The notes: generated from the sequence alone by a model not told the origin. Shown: positions 17,659 through 26,872, counted from the first letter of the stretch. The stretch: 64,000 nt of DNA from Burkholderia pyrrocinia (GCF_022809715.1 NZ_CP094459.1:1860001-1924000); one strand, 5' to 3'. Made by a program: numbers and translations.

Positions 17659-20241
17659 GTGAACGAGGAAAATGCCGATGCGCCGGTGATTCTGATCGTC
17701 GATGACGATGCGATGACGCGCCTGCTGGTCGTGGAGACCCTCGAACCGGAGGGTTTTCGCGTCGAGGAAGCGACCGGGCCGCAGGAGGGCATCGACGCGT
17801 TCCTGCGTCATCGTCCCGCCGTGGTGCTGCTCGACGTCGAGATGCCCGGCGGCGACGGCTTCGCGTGCTGCCGCCGGCTGCGCGCGCTGCCGGAAGGCCG
17901 CCGCGTGCCGATCGTGATGCTCACGGGCAACGACGACGATGCATCGATCGCCAGTGCCTTCGACGCCGGCGCGACCGATTTCGTCTCCAAGCCGATGCGC
18001 TGGAAACTGCTCGGCTACCGGATCCGCTACCTGCTGCGCGCCGCCGCGACGCTCGAAAAGCTCGCGACCACCGAGATCAGCCTGACGCATGCACAGGCGC
18101 TCGCGCATCTGGGCAACTGGGAGTATCAGGCCGGCCGGACCGACGGCAGCTGGTCGCCGGAGCTGTTCCGGATCCTCGGGCTCGACCCCGAACGCACGCC
18201 GCCGACCTTCGATCGGCTGCTGCAAGCCGTTCCGGTCGACGAGCAGCCGCTTTTGATCCAGTCGTTCACGAGCCTGCGCACCGAGGGCGCCCCGTTCTCG
18301 CTCGAGCACCGGCTGATTCACCCGGACGGCAGCGAGCGCCACGTGCTGCACCAGGCGGAGGCGGGGCGCGACCTGAACCACGCGATCATCCTGCGCGGCA
18401 TCGTGCAGGACATCACCGAGCGCAAGATGCAGCAGGGGCGCATCGAATACCTCGCCAACCACGATGCGCTGACCGGCCTGCCCAATCGCAACCTGCTGAG
18501 CGACCGCATGGAGCAGGCGATGTCGCATGCGCGGCGCACCGGACACCTGATCGCGGTGATGGTGCTCGACCTGGACCGCTTCAAGCACATCAACGACACC
18601 TTCGGCCATTCGGTCGGCGACGGCCTGCTGCGAGCCGTCTCGGCCCGGCTCAAGGCGTCCGTGCGCGACGGCGACACGGTCGCGCGGCTCGGCGGCGACG
18701 AGTTCGTCGTGATGCTGGTCAACCTGTCGAGCGCAACGGATGCGGACGCGGTCGCACGCAAGGTCCTGAACACCTTCGGCGCGCCGTTCATGCTCGACGG
18801 ACACGACCTGCACGTGACGACGAGCATCGGCGTCAGCGTCTGCCCGACCGACGGCGCCGACGCGGAGACGCTGCTGAAGACGGCCGACGCCGCGCTGTAT
18901 TGCGCGAAGGAGCGCGGGCGAAACGGCTACAGCTTCTACACGCATGAGCTGGGCGCCCGCGTGGAAGAACAGGCCGAACTCGAAAACGCGCTGCACGAGG
19001 CCGTCGCGAACGGCGAACTGGAGCTGTACTACCAGCCGAAGGTCGATCTGAAGACCGGCCAGATCAGCGGCGTCGAGGCGCTGATTCGCTGGCGCCGCCC
19101 CGGCATCGGCGTGATTCCGCCCGACCGCTTCATCCCGATCGCCGAGGAAACCGGGCTGATTCTGCCGATCGGCGAATGGGTGTTGCGCACGGCCTGCGCG
19201 CAGGCCGTTGCGTGGTGTCAGGACGGGCATCCGCCGCTACGGATCGCCGTCAACCTGTCGGCGCGCCAGTTCCGGCAGCAGAACATGGCCGACGTGGTGC
19301 ACAGGGCGCTGCGGGATACCGGCCTGGAACCGGCCTGGCTCGAACTCGAACTGACCGAAAGCGTGCTGATGCAGGACCGCAATGCGATCGCGCACACGCT
19401 GCGCGAACTGAAGGCGCTCGGCGTCGTGCTGTCGCTGGACGACTTCGGCACCGGCTATTCCAGCCTGTCCTACCTGAAGGACCTGCCCATCGATGTCGTG
19501 AAGATCGACAAGTCGTTCCTGAGCGACGTCACCACGAGCGCGGAAGGCGCGTCGCTGACGCGCTCGATCATCGCGATGGCGGAGTCGCTGCACATGGAGA
19601 CGGTGGCCGAGGGCGTGGAGACGGAAGCGCAGCTTTCGTTCCTGAACCGGCACCGCTGCCATGCGATGCAGGGCTATTACTTCAGCCATCCGGTCACCGG
19701 TGCGGAAATCGCCGACATGCTCTCCGCCGGCTCGGAGCTTCCCGAGCATTGCCGGCAGCGCGAGCTGCTGCACCGGACGCTGCTGCTGGTCGACCACGAC
19801 CCGGCCGTCCTGCAGACGCTCAGGCAGGCGCTGGGCCGCGACGGCTACGAGGTGCTCGGCACGACCGATCCCGCCGAAGCGCTCGACCTGCTCGCGCAAC
19901 ATCGCGTCGGCGTGATCGTGTCGGACTTCCGCATGCCGAGCCTGTCCGGGATCGACCTGTTGCAGCGCGTCAAGGCGCTTTATCCGGACATCGTGCGGAT
20001 CCTGCTGTCAGGCTATGGCGAAGGGCAGTCGATCGCCGCCACGCCCGGCGACGGATCGGTCCAGAAGCTGCTGATCAAACCGTGGGACGTCGCGCTGCTG
20101 CGCCAGCACATCGCCGAGTCGTTCAAGCGATTCGAGCGCAGCACGTTGCACAACCGGATCGGCGTCGACGCCGCCCGCATCGGCATGCGTCCGTCCTCCG
20201 TCAGGCCCGTCGAAGCGGCCGACCCTCGCGATCGCGCGTGA
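17659..20241 (+). CDS. cyclic-di-GMP signalling protein REC-PAS-GGDEF-EAL-REC
   Basis: An 860-residue cytoplasmic response regulator. The first receiver has the phosphoacceptor in LLDVEMPGGDG (Asp near 58). A PAS-like segment covers about 150-255. The diguanylate cyclase domain carries an intact GGDEF at about 345. The phosphodiesterase domain has an intact EAL (EALIRW near 472), NLSARQF and DDFGTGYS (near 593). A second receiver of the RpfG/HD-GYP-linked type (VSDFRMPSLSG, later KPWDV) ends the protein. It can in principle both make and break c-di-GMP. The GTG start at 17659 follows AGGAG. It sits downstream of the hybrid kinase and is its likely target. Confidence 0.9.
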   Translation: MNEENADAPVILIVDDDAMTRLLVVETLEPEGFRVEEATGPQEGIDAFLRHRPAVVLLDVEMPGGDGFACCRRLRALPEGRRVPIVMLTGNDDDASIASAFDAGATDFVSKPMRWKLLGYRIRYLLRAAATLEKLATTEISLTHAQALAHLGNWEYQAGRTDGSWSPELFRILGLDPERTPPTFDRLLQAVPVDEQPLLIQSFTSLRTEGAPFSLEHRLIHPDGSERHVLHQAEAGRDLNHAIILRGIVQDITERKMQQGRIEYLANHDALTGLPNRNLLSDRMEQAMSHARRTGHLIAVMVLDLDRFKHINDTFGHSVGDGLLRAVSARLKASVRDGDTVARLGGDEFVVMLVNLSSATDADAVARKVLNTFGAPFMLDGHDLHVTTSIGVSVCPTDGADAETLLKTADAALYCAKERGRNGYSFYTHELGARVEEQAELENALHEAVANGELELYYQPKVDLKTGQISGVEALIRWRRPGIGVIPPDRFIPIAEETGLILPIGEWVLRTACAQAVAWCQDGHPPLRIAVNLSARQFRQQNMADVVHRALRDTGLEPAWLELELTESVLMQDRNAIAHTLRELKALGVVLSLDDFGTGYSSLSYLKDLPIDVVKIDKSFLSDVTTSAEGASLTRSIIAMAESLHMETVAEGVETEAQLSFLNRHRCHAMQGYYFSHPVTGAEIADMLSAGSELPEHCRQRELLHRTLLLVDHDPAVLQTLRQALGRDGYEVLGTTDPAEALDLLAQHRVGVIVSDFRMPSLSGIDLLQRVKALYPDIVRILLSGYGEGQSIAATPGDGSVQKLLIKPWDVALLRQHIAESFKRFERSTLHNRIGVDAARIGMRPSSVRPVEAADPRDRA

Positions 20242-20376
20242 GCGACGCTGCGACGGTCGCGCGTCCGGCCGGGTGCCCGGGCGCGAACGGGCGGGCGAAA
20301 CGACGACAAAAAGGGGAAGGATTGCGGCGATCCCCGGCATGCGGCTGGCGATATAGGGAAAACCCTTATCTCAAGG

Positions 20377-20382
20377 TATAAT
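20377..20382 (+). promoter_or_regulatory. candidate -10 element for small gene 20408
   Basis: A perfect TATAAT hexamer 26 bases upstream of the small protein's start, in an AT-rich patch. No good -35 hexamer is seen 16-18 bases further up, so an activator or an extended region may be needed. Confidence 0.45.
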
Positions 20383-20407
20383 CGCTGGCTGAGAGAAAGG
20401 TCGAACC

Positions 20408-20620
20408 ATGCCAGAACGTTTCCAAACCCTTGAAAAGTTTGTGTTTTCCCTCGTCGTAATGTCCGCGGTCGTGTGCTCGGCATTCCTCGCGTACGAGCGT
20501 CACCCCGAGATCAAGATCGCGCTGCACGAAGGCGAAGCGCTGATGCGCGAGAGCGCCAAGTATTCGGTCATCTGCTCGCCGTCCAAGGTCGACCCTTGCG
20601 TCGAGATGTCCGCTTACTGA
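20408..20620 (+). CDS. small single-pass membrane protein
   Basis: A 70-residue protein with one membrane helix (FVFSLVVMSAVVCSAFLA, residues about 11-28) and a C-terminal part with two cysteines (SVICSPSKVDPCVEM) that would be outside the cytoplasm and could form a disulfide. It is preceded by GAGAAAGG and a TATAAT box. I do not recognise a family. The position, between the c-di-GMP protein and a divergent catabolic cluster, gives no functional hint. The coding frame looks genuine because of the clean promoter and hydrophobic pattern. Confidence 0.6.
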   Translation: MPERFQTLEKFVFSLVVMSAVVCSAFLAYERHPEIKIALHEGEALMRESAKYSVICSPSKVDPCVEMSAY

Positions 20621-20823
20621 AATTTGCGTCGGGCGGTGCGCGGCAGCCGGACCGGACGTTTTTCATGACTCGCCCCGTTCAGTTTCAGACTGGCCCTACA
20701 GCGTTGGCGGTCTGGATTCCTTGAAGTAGCACCCGTCAGGAATTCAGAAACCGGCCGCAAGACAGGGCGGATGCACGACCCGTCACGTGCCGAGTCGCTG
20801 GCGTAAGCAGCCCCTCATTCAGT

Positions 20824-20862
20824 CGGCCCCGCTTCGAGCAATCGAGCGGGGCCGTTCTGTTT
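20824..20862. terminator. intrinsic terminator, probably bidirectional
   Basis: A strong GC stem (CGGCCCCGCT pairing with AGCGGGGCCG, loop about 10 bases) followed by TTCTGTTT on the + strand. It separates the small gene or a possible small RNA on + from the convergent dehydrogenase gene on -. Confidence 0.7.
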
Positions 20863-20896
20863 GCGCGCGTGAATCGATGTGCCGCTGCGGCACGAA

Positions 20897-21862
20897 TCAC
20901 ACGACATGCCGCGGCTCGCCGCCCGCAAACGCGGCGACGTTGTCGACGAGCTGATCGGCGAGCGCCTGCATCGCCTCGTCGCTCGCCCATGCGACGTGCG
21001 GTGTCAGGATGAACGCCGGATGCGACAGGATCGCGTGGAACGGATGCACGGCCGGCAGCGGCTCCTGCGTGACTACATCGAACCCTGCGCCCGCGATCTG
21101 CCCCGACTGCAATGCATCGACGAGCGCGTTTTCGTCCACGAGGCCGCCGCGTGCGGTATTGATCAGCAGCGGCCGGCGCGCCATCCGCGCGAACGCGGCC
21201 GCATCGATCAGGTGCCGCGTCGCGGGCGTGAGCGGGCAGTGCAGCGTGATCACGTCGCTGTCGCGCAGCAGCGTGTCGAGCGGCGCGTAGCCGTCGCCGG
21301 CAGCATCGCCGTGCGCCGCGAACAGCACGCGCATGTCGAGCGCACGCGCGATACCGGCCACCGCGCGCCCGAGCACGCCGTCGCCGACGATCCCGAGCGT
21401 CGAGCCGGCCAGGTCGCGGATCGGATGATCGAAGAAGCAGAACTGCCCGCTGTCGAGCCAACGCCCGGCGCGCACCGCGTCGCGGTAAGCCACGAGGCTG
21501 CGGCGCAGCGCGAAGATCAGCGCGAACGTATGCTCGGGCACCGTACGGACCGCATACCCGCGTATGTTGCTCACGACGATCCCGCGTGACGCGCACGCGT
21601 CGAGATCGACGATGTCGGTACCGGTCGCGGCGATCGCGATCATTCGCACGCGCCGCGCACCGGCGAGTGTCGCCGCGTCGAGCCGCACCTTGTTGGTCAC
21701 GACGATGTCCGCGTCGGCAATGCGCGGCGCGATTTCGTGCGCGCTCGTCTGGTCGAACGCATGCAACACGTGCGGAAACGGGAACGGCTTCAGCACGGTT
21801 TGCGGCGACAGCGTCGCGCGGTCGAGAAACACGATCTTCGCGGGTGAGGAAACGGAAAACAT
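20897..21862 (-). CDS. D-isomer-specific 2-hydroxyacid dehydrogenase
   Basis: A 321-residue NAD-dependent enzyme that interconverts a 2-oxoacid and a D-2-hydroxyacid. The Rossmann motif reads GSTLGIVGDGVLGRAV (a GxGxxG variant near 148-153). The catalytic set is visible: Arg in INTARGGLVDE, Glu in TQEPLP, and His in LTPHVAWAS. It is divergent from the CoA-transferase gene; the 278-base gap between them holds two copies of the inverted repeat CTTTCC-N5-GGAAAG. It thus probably belongs to the same regulon and processes a 2-oxo or 2-hydroxy acid. The start lies at an ATG before SVSSPAKIVFLD. Confidence 0.88.
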   Translation of the reverse strand: MFSVSSPAKIVFLDRATLSPQTVLKPFPFPHVLHAFDQTSAHEIAPRIADADIVVTNKVRLDAATLAGARRVRMIAIAATGTDIVDLDACASRGIVVSNIRGYAVRTVPEHTFALIFALRRSLVAYRDAVRAGRWLDSGQFCFFDHPIRDLAGSTLGIVGDGVLGRAVAGIARALDMRVLFAAHGDAAGDGYAPLDTLLRDSDVITLHCPLTPATRHLIDAAAFARMARRPLLINTARGGLVDENALVDALQSGQIAGAGFDVVTQEPLPAVHPFHAILSHPAFILTPHVAWASDEAMQALADQLVDNVAAFAGGEPRHVV

Positions 21863-21969
21863 GGCGGGTCTCGCTGACGGTGACGGGGTGACAGGCGCCC
21901 GGCGGGCGCGCAACGGCTTCGATTCTGCCGGCGGCGCGCGCGGCGTCGTTTGACCGTTGTGCGAGCGTG

Positions 21970-21986
21970 CTTTCCTGCACGGAAAG
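21970..21986. promoter_or_regulatory. operator copy 1, CTTTCC-N5-GGAAAG
   Basis: A perfect 6-base inverted repeat with a 5-base centre, TGCAC. It contains T-N11-A, the core pattern of LysR-type binding sites. It lies 108 bases upstream of the dehydrogenase start. The same repeat recurs at 22037-22053 and, with one mismatch, at 28530-28546. Confidence 0.6.
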
Positions 21987-22034
21987 GCCGGCGCACCGCG
22001 CATGAGGTCGGACCCGGCCATCGCCCCGGCGAGC

Positions 22035-22055
22035 GCCTTTCCGTTTCGGAAAGGC
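22035..22055. promoter_or_regulatory. operator copy 2, CTTTCC-N5-GGAAAG
   Basis: The repeat core at 22037-22053 is extended to a perfect 9-base arm on each side around TTT. It sits 85-105 bases upstream of the CoA-transferase start. The LysR gene at 25907 is the natural candidate regulator. Confidence 0.65.
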
Positions 22056-22139
22056 TGGTTGAGCATCGATCGATTTTCGCGGTGCGCGAACGCCGTCATG
22101 ATCGCCGTCATCGACAACACGATTTCATCGGAGACAGCC

Positions 22140-23330
22140 ATGACGCGCCCCCTGGACGGCATCCGCGTGCTGGAACTCGGCCAACTGATCGCCGGGCCGT
22201 TCGCGGGCCGGATGCTCGCCGAATTCGGCGCGGACGTGATCAAGATCGAGCCGCCCGGCCTCGGCGACCCGCTGCGCAAATGGCGGCTGCTGCACGACGG
22301 CACGTCGGTCTGGTGGGCCGCGCAGTCGCGCAACAAGACCTCGCTCACGCTCGACCTGCGCACGCCCGAAGGGCAGGACGTCGTGCGCAGGCTCGTCGCC
22401 GAGACCGACGTGCTGATCGAGAACTTCCGGCCCGGCACGCTCGAAGGCTGGGGGCTCGGCTGGGACGCGCTGTCCGCGATCAATCCGGGGCTCGTGATGC
22501 TGCGCGTGTCGGGCTTCGGGCAAACGGGCCCGTACCGCGACCGCCCCGGCTTCGGCGTGATCGCCGAAGCGATGGGCGGCCTGCGGCACCTGACCGGCGA
22601 GCCCGGCCGCACGCCGGTGCGCGTCGGCATCTCGCTCGGCGATTCGCTGTCGGCGCTGCATGGCGTGATCGGCGTGCTGCTCGCGCTGCGGCATCGCGAA
22701 CAGCAGGGCGGCAACGGGCAGGTCGTCGACGTCGCGCTGTACGAATCGGTGTTCAACATGATGGAAAGCCTGCTGCCCGAATACTCGGCGTTCGGCGCGG
22801 TGCGCGAGGCGGCCGGCAGCAGCCTGCCCGGCATCGCGCCGACCAACGCATACCGCTGCCGCGACGGCCGGTACGCGCTGATCGCCGGCAACGGCGACAG
22901 CATCTTCCGTCGGCTGATGGAGCTGATCGGGCGGCCCGATCTCGGCAACGATCCCGCGCTCGCGCACAACGACGGCCGCGTCGTGCAGGTCGAACGCATC
23001 GACGCGGCGATCGGCGCGTGGAGCGCGCGCCACGACCTCGACGACGTGCTGGCCGCGCTGAACGACGCGCGTATCCCGTCCGGGCGCATCTACGACGTCG
23101 CCGACATCGCGGCCGATCCGCATTACCGCGCGCGCGACATGATCGTCGACGCCGCGCTGCCCGACGGCACGCCCGTGCAGGTGCCGGGCATCGTGCCGAA
23201 ACTCGGCGCGACGCCCGGGCGCATCGAACGCGCGGCGCCCGCGCTCGGCGCGGATACCGATGCGGTACTCGAATCGATCGGCATCGATGCCGCGACGCGC
23301 GGCGACTGGCGCACGCGCGGCGTGATCTGA
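22140..23330 (+). CDS. CaiB/BaiF family III CoA-transferase
   Basis: A 396-residue family III CoA-transferase. It begins with the characteristic LDGIRVLELGQLIAGPFAGRMLAEFGADVIKIE region. NKTSLTLDLRTPEGQ and LIENFRPGTLEGWGLGW follow, and the catalytic aspartate is expected near VGISLGDSLSAL. It would activate a carboxylic acid by moving CoA from a donor ester. The start at 22140 follows GGAGACAGCC. It is 29 bases upstream of the HMG-CoA lyase-like gene, with which it forms an activate-then-cleave pair. Exact acid unknown. Confidence 0.9.
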   Translation: MTRPLDGIRVLELGQLIAGPFAGRMLAEFGADVIKIEPPGLGDPLRKWRLLHDGTSVWWAAQSRNKTSLTLDLRTPEGQDVVRRLVAETDVLIENFRPGTLEGWGLGWDALSAINPGLVMLRVSGFGQTGPYRDRPGFGVIAEAMGGLRHLTGEPGRTPVRVGISLGDSLSALHGVIGVLLALRHREQQGGNGQVVDVALYESVFNMMESLLPEYSAFGAVREAAGSSLPGIAPTNAYRCRDGRYALIAGNGDSIFRRLMELIGRPDLGNDPALAHNDGRVVQVERIDAAIGAWSARHDLDDVLAALNDARIPSGRIYDVADIAADPHYRARDMIVDAALPDGTPVQVPGIVPKLGATPGRIERAAPALGADTDAVLESIGIDAATRGDWRTRGVI

Positions 23331-23359
23331 ACCGTCAACGGGAGACAAGAGGCGACATC

Positions 23360-24322
23360 ATGAGCACTCGACACAAACGGCTCTACATCCACGAAGTCGC
23401 GACGCGCGACGGTTTCCAGAACGAAGCGGCATTCGTCGATACCGACGACAAGATCGCGCTCGTCGATGCATTGAGCGCATGCGGCTACGCGAAGATCGAA
23501 GTCACGTCGTTCACGTCGCCGAAGGCGATCCCCGCATTGCGCGACGCGGAGGCCGTGATGCACGGCATCGCGCGCGCGCCGGGCGTCGTCTATACGGTGC
23601 TCGTGCCGAACGTGCGCGGCGCCGAGCGCGCGCTGTCGTGCGGCGTCGACGAAGTGAACCTCGTGATGTCGATCAGCGAGAGCCACAACCGCGCGAACCT
23701 GCGGATGACGCGCGAGCAGTCGTTCGCGCAGCTGCGCGACGTGATCGACGCGGTGCGCGGCTCGGGTGTCGCGATCAACGTGTCGCTGTCGACCGCGATG
23801 GGCTGCCCGATGGAAGGCGACGTGCCGGCCGAAGTCGTGCTCGCATGGATGCAGCGCTTCGCGGATCTCGGCACGCACGGCTTCACGCTGTGCGACACGA
23901 CGGGCATGGCGTTTCCGTCGCAGGTGCGCGATTTGTCCGGGCGCGCACGCGAGCGCTTCGGCGCGCTGCAGCTCACGCTGCATTTCCACAACACGCGCGG
24001 GATGGCGCTCGCGAATACGCTCGCGGCGCTCGACGCGGGCATCGACCGCTTCGACGCGTCGCTCGGCGGGCTCGGCGGCTGCCCGTACGCGCCGGGCGCG
24101 ACCGGCAACGCGTGCACCGAGGAACTCGTGCACATGCTCGAACTGGACGGCTACGATACGGGCATCGACCTCGCGGCCGTCCTCGCTGCGTCGGCACGGC
24201 TGCCCGCGTTGATCGGGCATGACGTGCCGAGCCAGATCCTGAAGGCCGGGCGCCGCTCGGATCTTCATCCGCCACCGCACGCCGACGCCGGCGACATGCC
24301 TGCGCAGCGCGCATTCTCATGA
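23360..24322 (+). CDS. HMG-CoA lyase-like aldolase
   Basis: A 320-residue TIM-barrel lyase of the HMG-CoA lyase/citramalyl-CoA family. Motifs include EVATRDGFQNE (catalytic Arg and metal-binding Asp), EVTSFTSPKAIP, STAMGCPMEG, LCDTTGMAFP, LHFHNTRG with the metal-binding HxH, and GGLGGCPYAPGATGNACTEELV holding the catalytic cysteine loop. It would cleave a 3-hydroxy-3-methyl acyl-CoA to acetyl-CoA plus a keto acid or acetoacetate. Start ATG follows GGAGACAAGAGGC. Together with the CoA-transferase it suggests breakdown of a branched hydroxy dicarboxylic acid. Confidence 0.9.
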   Translation: MSTRHKRLYIHEVATRDGFQNEAAFVDTDDKIALVDALSACGYAKIEVTSFTSPKAIPALRDAEAVMHGIARAPGVVYTVLVPNVRGAERALSCGVDEVNLVMSISESHNRANLRMTREQSFAQLRDVIDAVRGSGVAINVSLSTAMGCPMEGDVPAEVVLAWMQRFADLGTHGFTLCDTTGMAFPSQVRDLSGRARERFGALQLTLHFHNTRGMALANTLAALDAGIDRFDASLGGLGGCPYAPGATGNACTEELVHMLELDGYDTGIDLAAVLAASARLPALIGHDVPSQILKAGRRSDLHPPPHADAGDMPAQRAFS

Positions 24323-24346
24323 ACAGGAAAAACAGGAGCGAATCCC

Positions 24347-24730
24347 ATGGCGCTGATCGATCACCTCGACCATCTCGTGCTGACCTGCGTCGATCCCGAC
24401 AGGACGAAGCATTTCTACACGGAGGTACTGCAGATGCAGCTCGAAACCTTCGGTGCCGGCCGGCTCGCGTTCCGCTTCGGCAACCAGAAGATCAACCTGC
24501 ACGTGCGCGGCGCGGAGTTCGAACCGAAAGCGCATGTGCCGGTGCCCGGCGCGCTCGACCTGTGCTTCATCGCGGCGGTGCCGCTCGACGACGTGATCGC
24601 GCACCTGAAGCGCGTCGAATGGCCGATCGTCGAAGGGCCCGTCGAACGCACGGGTGCGACGCAGAAGATTCGTTCGGTCTACGTGCGCGACCCCGACCTG
24701 AACCTGATCGAGATATCCGAGTTGATCTGA
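24347..24730 (+). CDS. VOC-family (glyoxalase/dioxygenase fold) protein
   Basis: A 127-residue vicinal-oxygen-chelate protein. It starts IDHLDHLVLTCVDPDRTKHFYTEVLQM, with His of the metal site, and ends VYVRDPDLNLIEISEL, whose final Glu is the usual metal ligand. Such proteins include glyoxalases, epimerases and fosfomycin-resistance enzymes. Position right after the lyase gene (25-base gap) suggests a role such as epimerising the CoA ester or acid of this pathway. Start ATG follows AGGAGCG. Confidence 0.85.
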   Translation: MALIDHLDHLVLTCVDPDRTKHFYTEVLQMQLETFGAGRLAFRFGNQKINLHVRGAEFEPKAHVPVPGALDLCFIAAVPLDDVIAHLKRVEWPIVEGPVERTGATQKIRSVYVRDPDLNLIEISELI

Positions 24731-24983
24731 CCGGCAGCGGCCGGCCTGACGCGCCGCTTCGGCGCATCGATCAGTCCGGTCGCGAAAGCACCGGCACGAT
24801 GCGCGCGGCGTCGCAGTCTTTCGCCGAAAGCGGACAGGCCCGCGCCGCACCCGCCGATTCCGGATAGCCGCACCCGGCCGCGCTGCGGATAATGGTAAGA
24901 ACGCGTCGGTCCGGCCGACGCCTTCGCAGCGGGCATGACGAACCTGCCCCGCACCTCCGCAACCTGCCCCGGACACTCCCCGA

Positions 24984-25811
24984 ATGACGATTCTCTATCG
25001 CGGCATGGACCGCGCGGCGCTCGACGCCGCCTACCTGAACACGAAGGCTGTTCCCGATTTCCCGGCATTGCTCGCGTCGTGCCAGGCGCGTAGCGCGGCG
25101 CTGTACGACGCGACACCCGGCCGCCGCGACCTGCGTTACGGCGCGCAACCGGCGCAGCGCTTCGACTGGCTGCCGTGCGGGCAGCCCGACGCGCCGCTGT
25201 TCGTGTTCATTCATGGCGGCTACTGGCAACACTGCACGAAAGAGGATTTCGCATACGCGGCGAGCGGCCCGCTCGCACGCGGCTTCGACGTCGTGCTCGC
25301 CGAATACACGCTCGCGCCGGTCGCGACGATGACCGACATCGTCGGCGAGATCGGCGCGCTGCTCGATCATCTTGCGAACGATCCCGACGGCCTCGGCACC
25401 GCGCGGCGGCCGATCCACCTGAGCGGCCATTCTGCGGGCGGCCACCTGACTGCCGTGCATCGCGCGCATCGGGCCGTTGTTTCAGCGCTCGCGATCAGCC
25501 CGCTCGTCGATCTCGAACCGATCTCGCTGTGCTGCCTGAACGACAAGCTGCAGCTCACCGCGCAAGAGGTCGACGCGTACAGCCCGCTGCGTCACATCGG
25601 GCCCGGCGCGCCGACGGTCGTCGCGGTCGGCGACGCCGAACTGCCCGAACTCATCCGGCAAGCGCATGAATACGCGTCGGCGTGCGAAGCGGCCGGCGAA
25701 CGGATCGCGCGCACCTGGTTGCCCGGCATGCAGCACTTCGCGGTGCTCGACGATCTCGCGAAGCCGAACGGTGCAATGCTCGCCGCGTTGCAGGCGCTCG
25801 CGCCGCGCTAG
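24984..25811 (+). CDS. alpha/beta hydrolase, arylformamidase/esterase-like
   Basis: A 275-residue esterase of the HSL/KynB-like class. The oxyanion-hole motif is HGGYWQ (near residue 76), the nucleophile lies in SGHSAGGHL (near 153), and the late histidine in [12 protein letters not shown]. Relatives hydrolyse N-formylkynurenine or short acyl esters. A gap of 253 bases separates it from the VOC gene; that gap holds only a short hairpin GCGCCG-CTTC-GGCGC and no gene. It may free the acid that the CoA-transferase then activates. The ATG start at 24984 lacks a strong ribosome binding site. Confidence 0.8.
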   Translation: MTILYRGMDRAALDAAYLNTKAVPDFPALLASCQARSAALYDATPGRRDLRYGAQPAQRFDWLPCGQPDAPLFVFIHGGYWQHCTKEDFAYAASGPLARGFDVVLAEYTLAPVATMTDIVGEIGALLDHLANDPDGLGTARRPIHLSGHSAGGHLTAVHRAHRAVVSALAISPLVDLEPISLCCLNDKLQLTAQEVDAYSPLRHIGPGAPTVVAVGDAELPELIRQAHEYASACEAAGERIARTWLPGMQHFAVLDDLAKPNGAMLAALQALAPR

Positions 25812-25906
25812 CCGAGCGATATCGCGCGCGCACGGCCGGGCGTATGATCGGCGTCAGGCCGCCGCGACGATGGCGCGCGCCGTACGGCCTTCCCAGGATC
25901 CACGAC

Positions 25907-26800
25907 ATGGTGAACCCGCTTCATTTCGATCTGCAGTCGCTGCGCGTGTTCGCGCTCGTCGCCGAACACGGCAGCCTGACGAAGGCGGCCGAACACGGCC
26001 AGCTCACGCTGTCCGCGGTCAGCAAGCGCATCGCCGAACTCGAAAGCGTGACCGGCAGCGCACTGTTCGTCCGGCATGCGCGCGGCGTCGAGTTGACGCC
26101 CGCGGGCCGTGCGCTGCTCGACCATGCGGCGAAGGTGATCGAGCAGGTCAACCGGATGGCGCACGAGATGAGCGACTACGTTGCCGGCGTGCGCGGCCAT
26201 ATCCACGTGTGGACCAATACGTCCGCGATCGTCCAGTTCCTGCCCGCGGATCTTGCCGCGTTCCTCACCGACAACCCGGGCATCAAGGTGAGTCTCGAGG
26301 AGCGGCTGAGCCACGAGATCGTCGATGCGCTCGGGTCCGGCAAGGCCGATCTCGGCGTGTTCGCCGACAACGTGCCGGCGCCCGGCATCGAACGGCGGCT
26401 GTACCGGCGCGACGAGCTCGTGCTGCTCGTGCCGCGCGCGCATCGCTTCGCCGCACGCGACAGCATCCGCTTCGCGGATACGCTCGACGAGGATTACGTC
26501 GGCCTGAGCGACGGCAGTTCGCTGCTCGCGCGCATGACCGATGCCGCGTTCGCGGCCGAGCGCTCGCTGAAAGTGCGGATCCAGGTATCGAATTTCGACG
26601 GCGTGAGCCGGATGATCGAGGCCGGGCTCGGCATCGGCGTGCTGCCGCGCGATGCGGTGACCGGCGAGCGCGCCGCGCGGCTCGGGGTCGTGAAGCTCGA
26701 CGACGCGTGGGCGACGCGCACGCTGTGGGTCGGCGTGAAGGCCGGCACCGTGCTGACCACCGACATCGCGAAGCTGTTCGATTTCATGTCGGCGCGCTGA
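25907..26800 (+). CDS. LysR-type transcriptional regulator
   Basis: A 297-residue LysR regulator. The winged helix-turn-helix covers residues 6-65 (LQSLRVFALVAEHGSLTKAAEHG then LSAVSKRIAELE), and the effector domain about 92-297. It lies between the esterase and an opposing MFS gene of the same apparent regulon. Three sites of the type CTTTCC-N5-GGAAAG, each with a T-N11-A core as LysR proteins prefer, occur at the dehydrogenase, CoA-transferase and MFS promoters, making this regulator the best candidate to bind them. A longer in-frame reading upstream overlaps the esterase and is rejected. Confidence 0.88.
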   Translation: MVNPLHFDLQSLRVFALVAEHGSLTKAAEHGQLTLSAVSKRIAELESVTGSALFVRHARGVELTPAGRALLDHAAKVIEQVNRMAHEMSDYVAGVRGHIHVWTNTSAIVQFLPADLAAFLTDNPGIKVSLEERLSHEIVDALGSGKADLGVFADNVPAPGIERRLYRRDELVLLVPRAHRFAARDSIRFADTLDEDYVGLSDGSSLLARMTDAAFAAERSLKVRIQVSNFDGVSRMIEAGLGIGVLPRDAVTGERAARLGVVKLDDAWATRTLWVGVKAGTVLTTDIAKLFDFMSAR

Positions 26801-26818
26801 CTGCGTCGAAACGGCGAC

Positions 26819-26848
26819 GCACGGGGCACGCGTGCGTGCGCCCCGTGC
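26819..26848. terminator. bidirectional hairpin between convergent genes
   Basis: GCACGGGGC pairs with GCCCCGTGC around a GC-rich loop, between the ends of the LysR gene (+) and MFS gene (-). No long T run follows, so termination strength is uncertain. Confidence 0.45.
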
Positions 26849-26872
26849 CGGTCGCCGCATTACACCACTCGA

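Noticed and set aside
12117..17792. 1891-codon minus-strand frame opposite the kinase
   Set aside because: The + strand kinase has all catalytic motifs; the antisense product has none.
24751..24765. Short hairpin GCGCCG-N-CGGCGC as a terminator after the VOC gene
   Set aside because: Only a five-to-six-base stem, with no T run.
24821..24850. CTTTC-N3-GAAAG before the esterase as a fourth copy of the LysR operator
   Set aside because: The centre is four bases shorter than in the three good copies.
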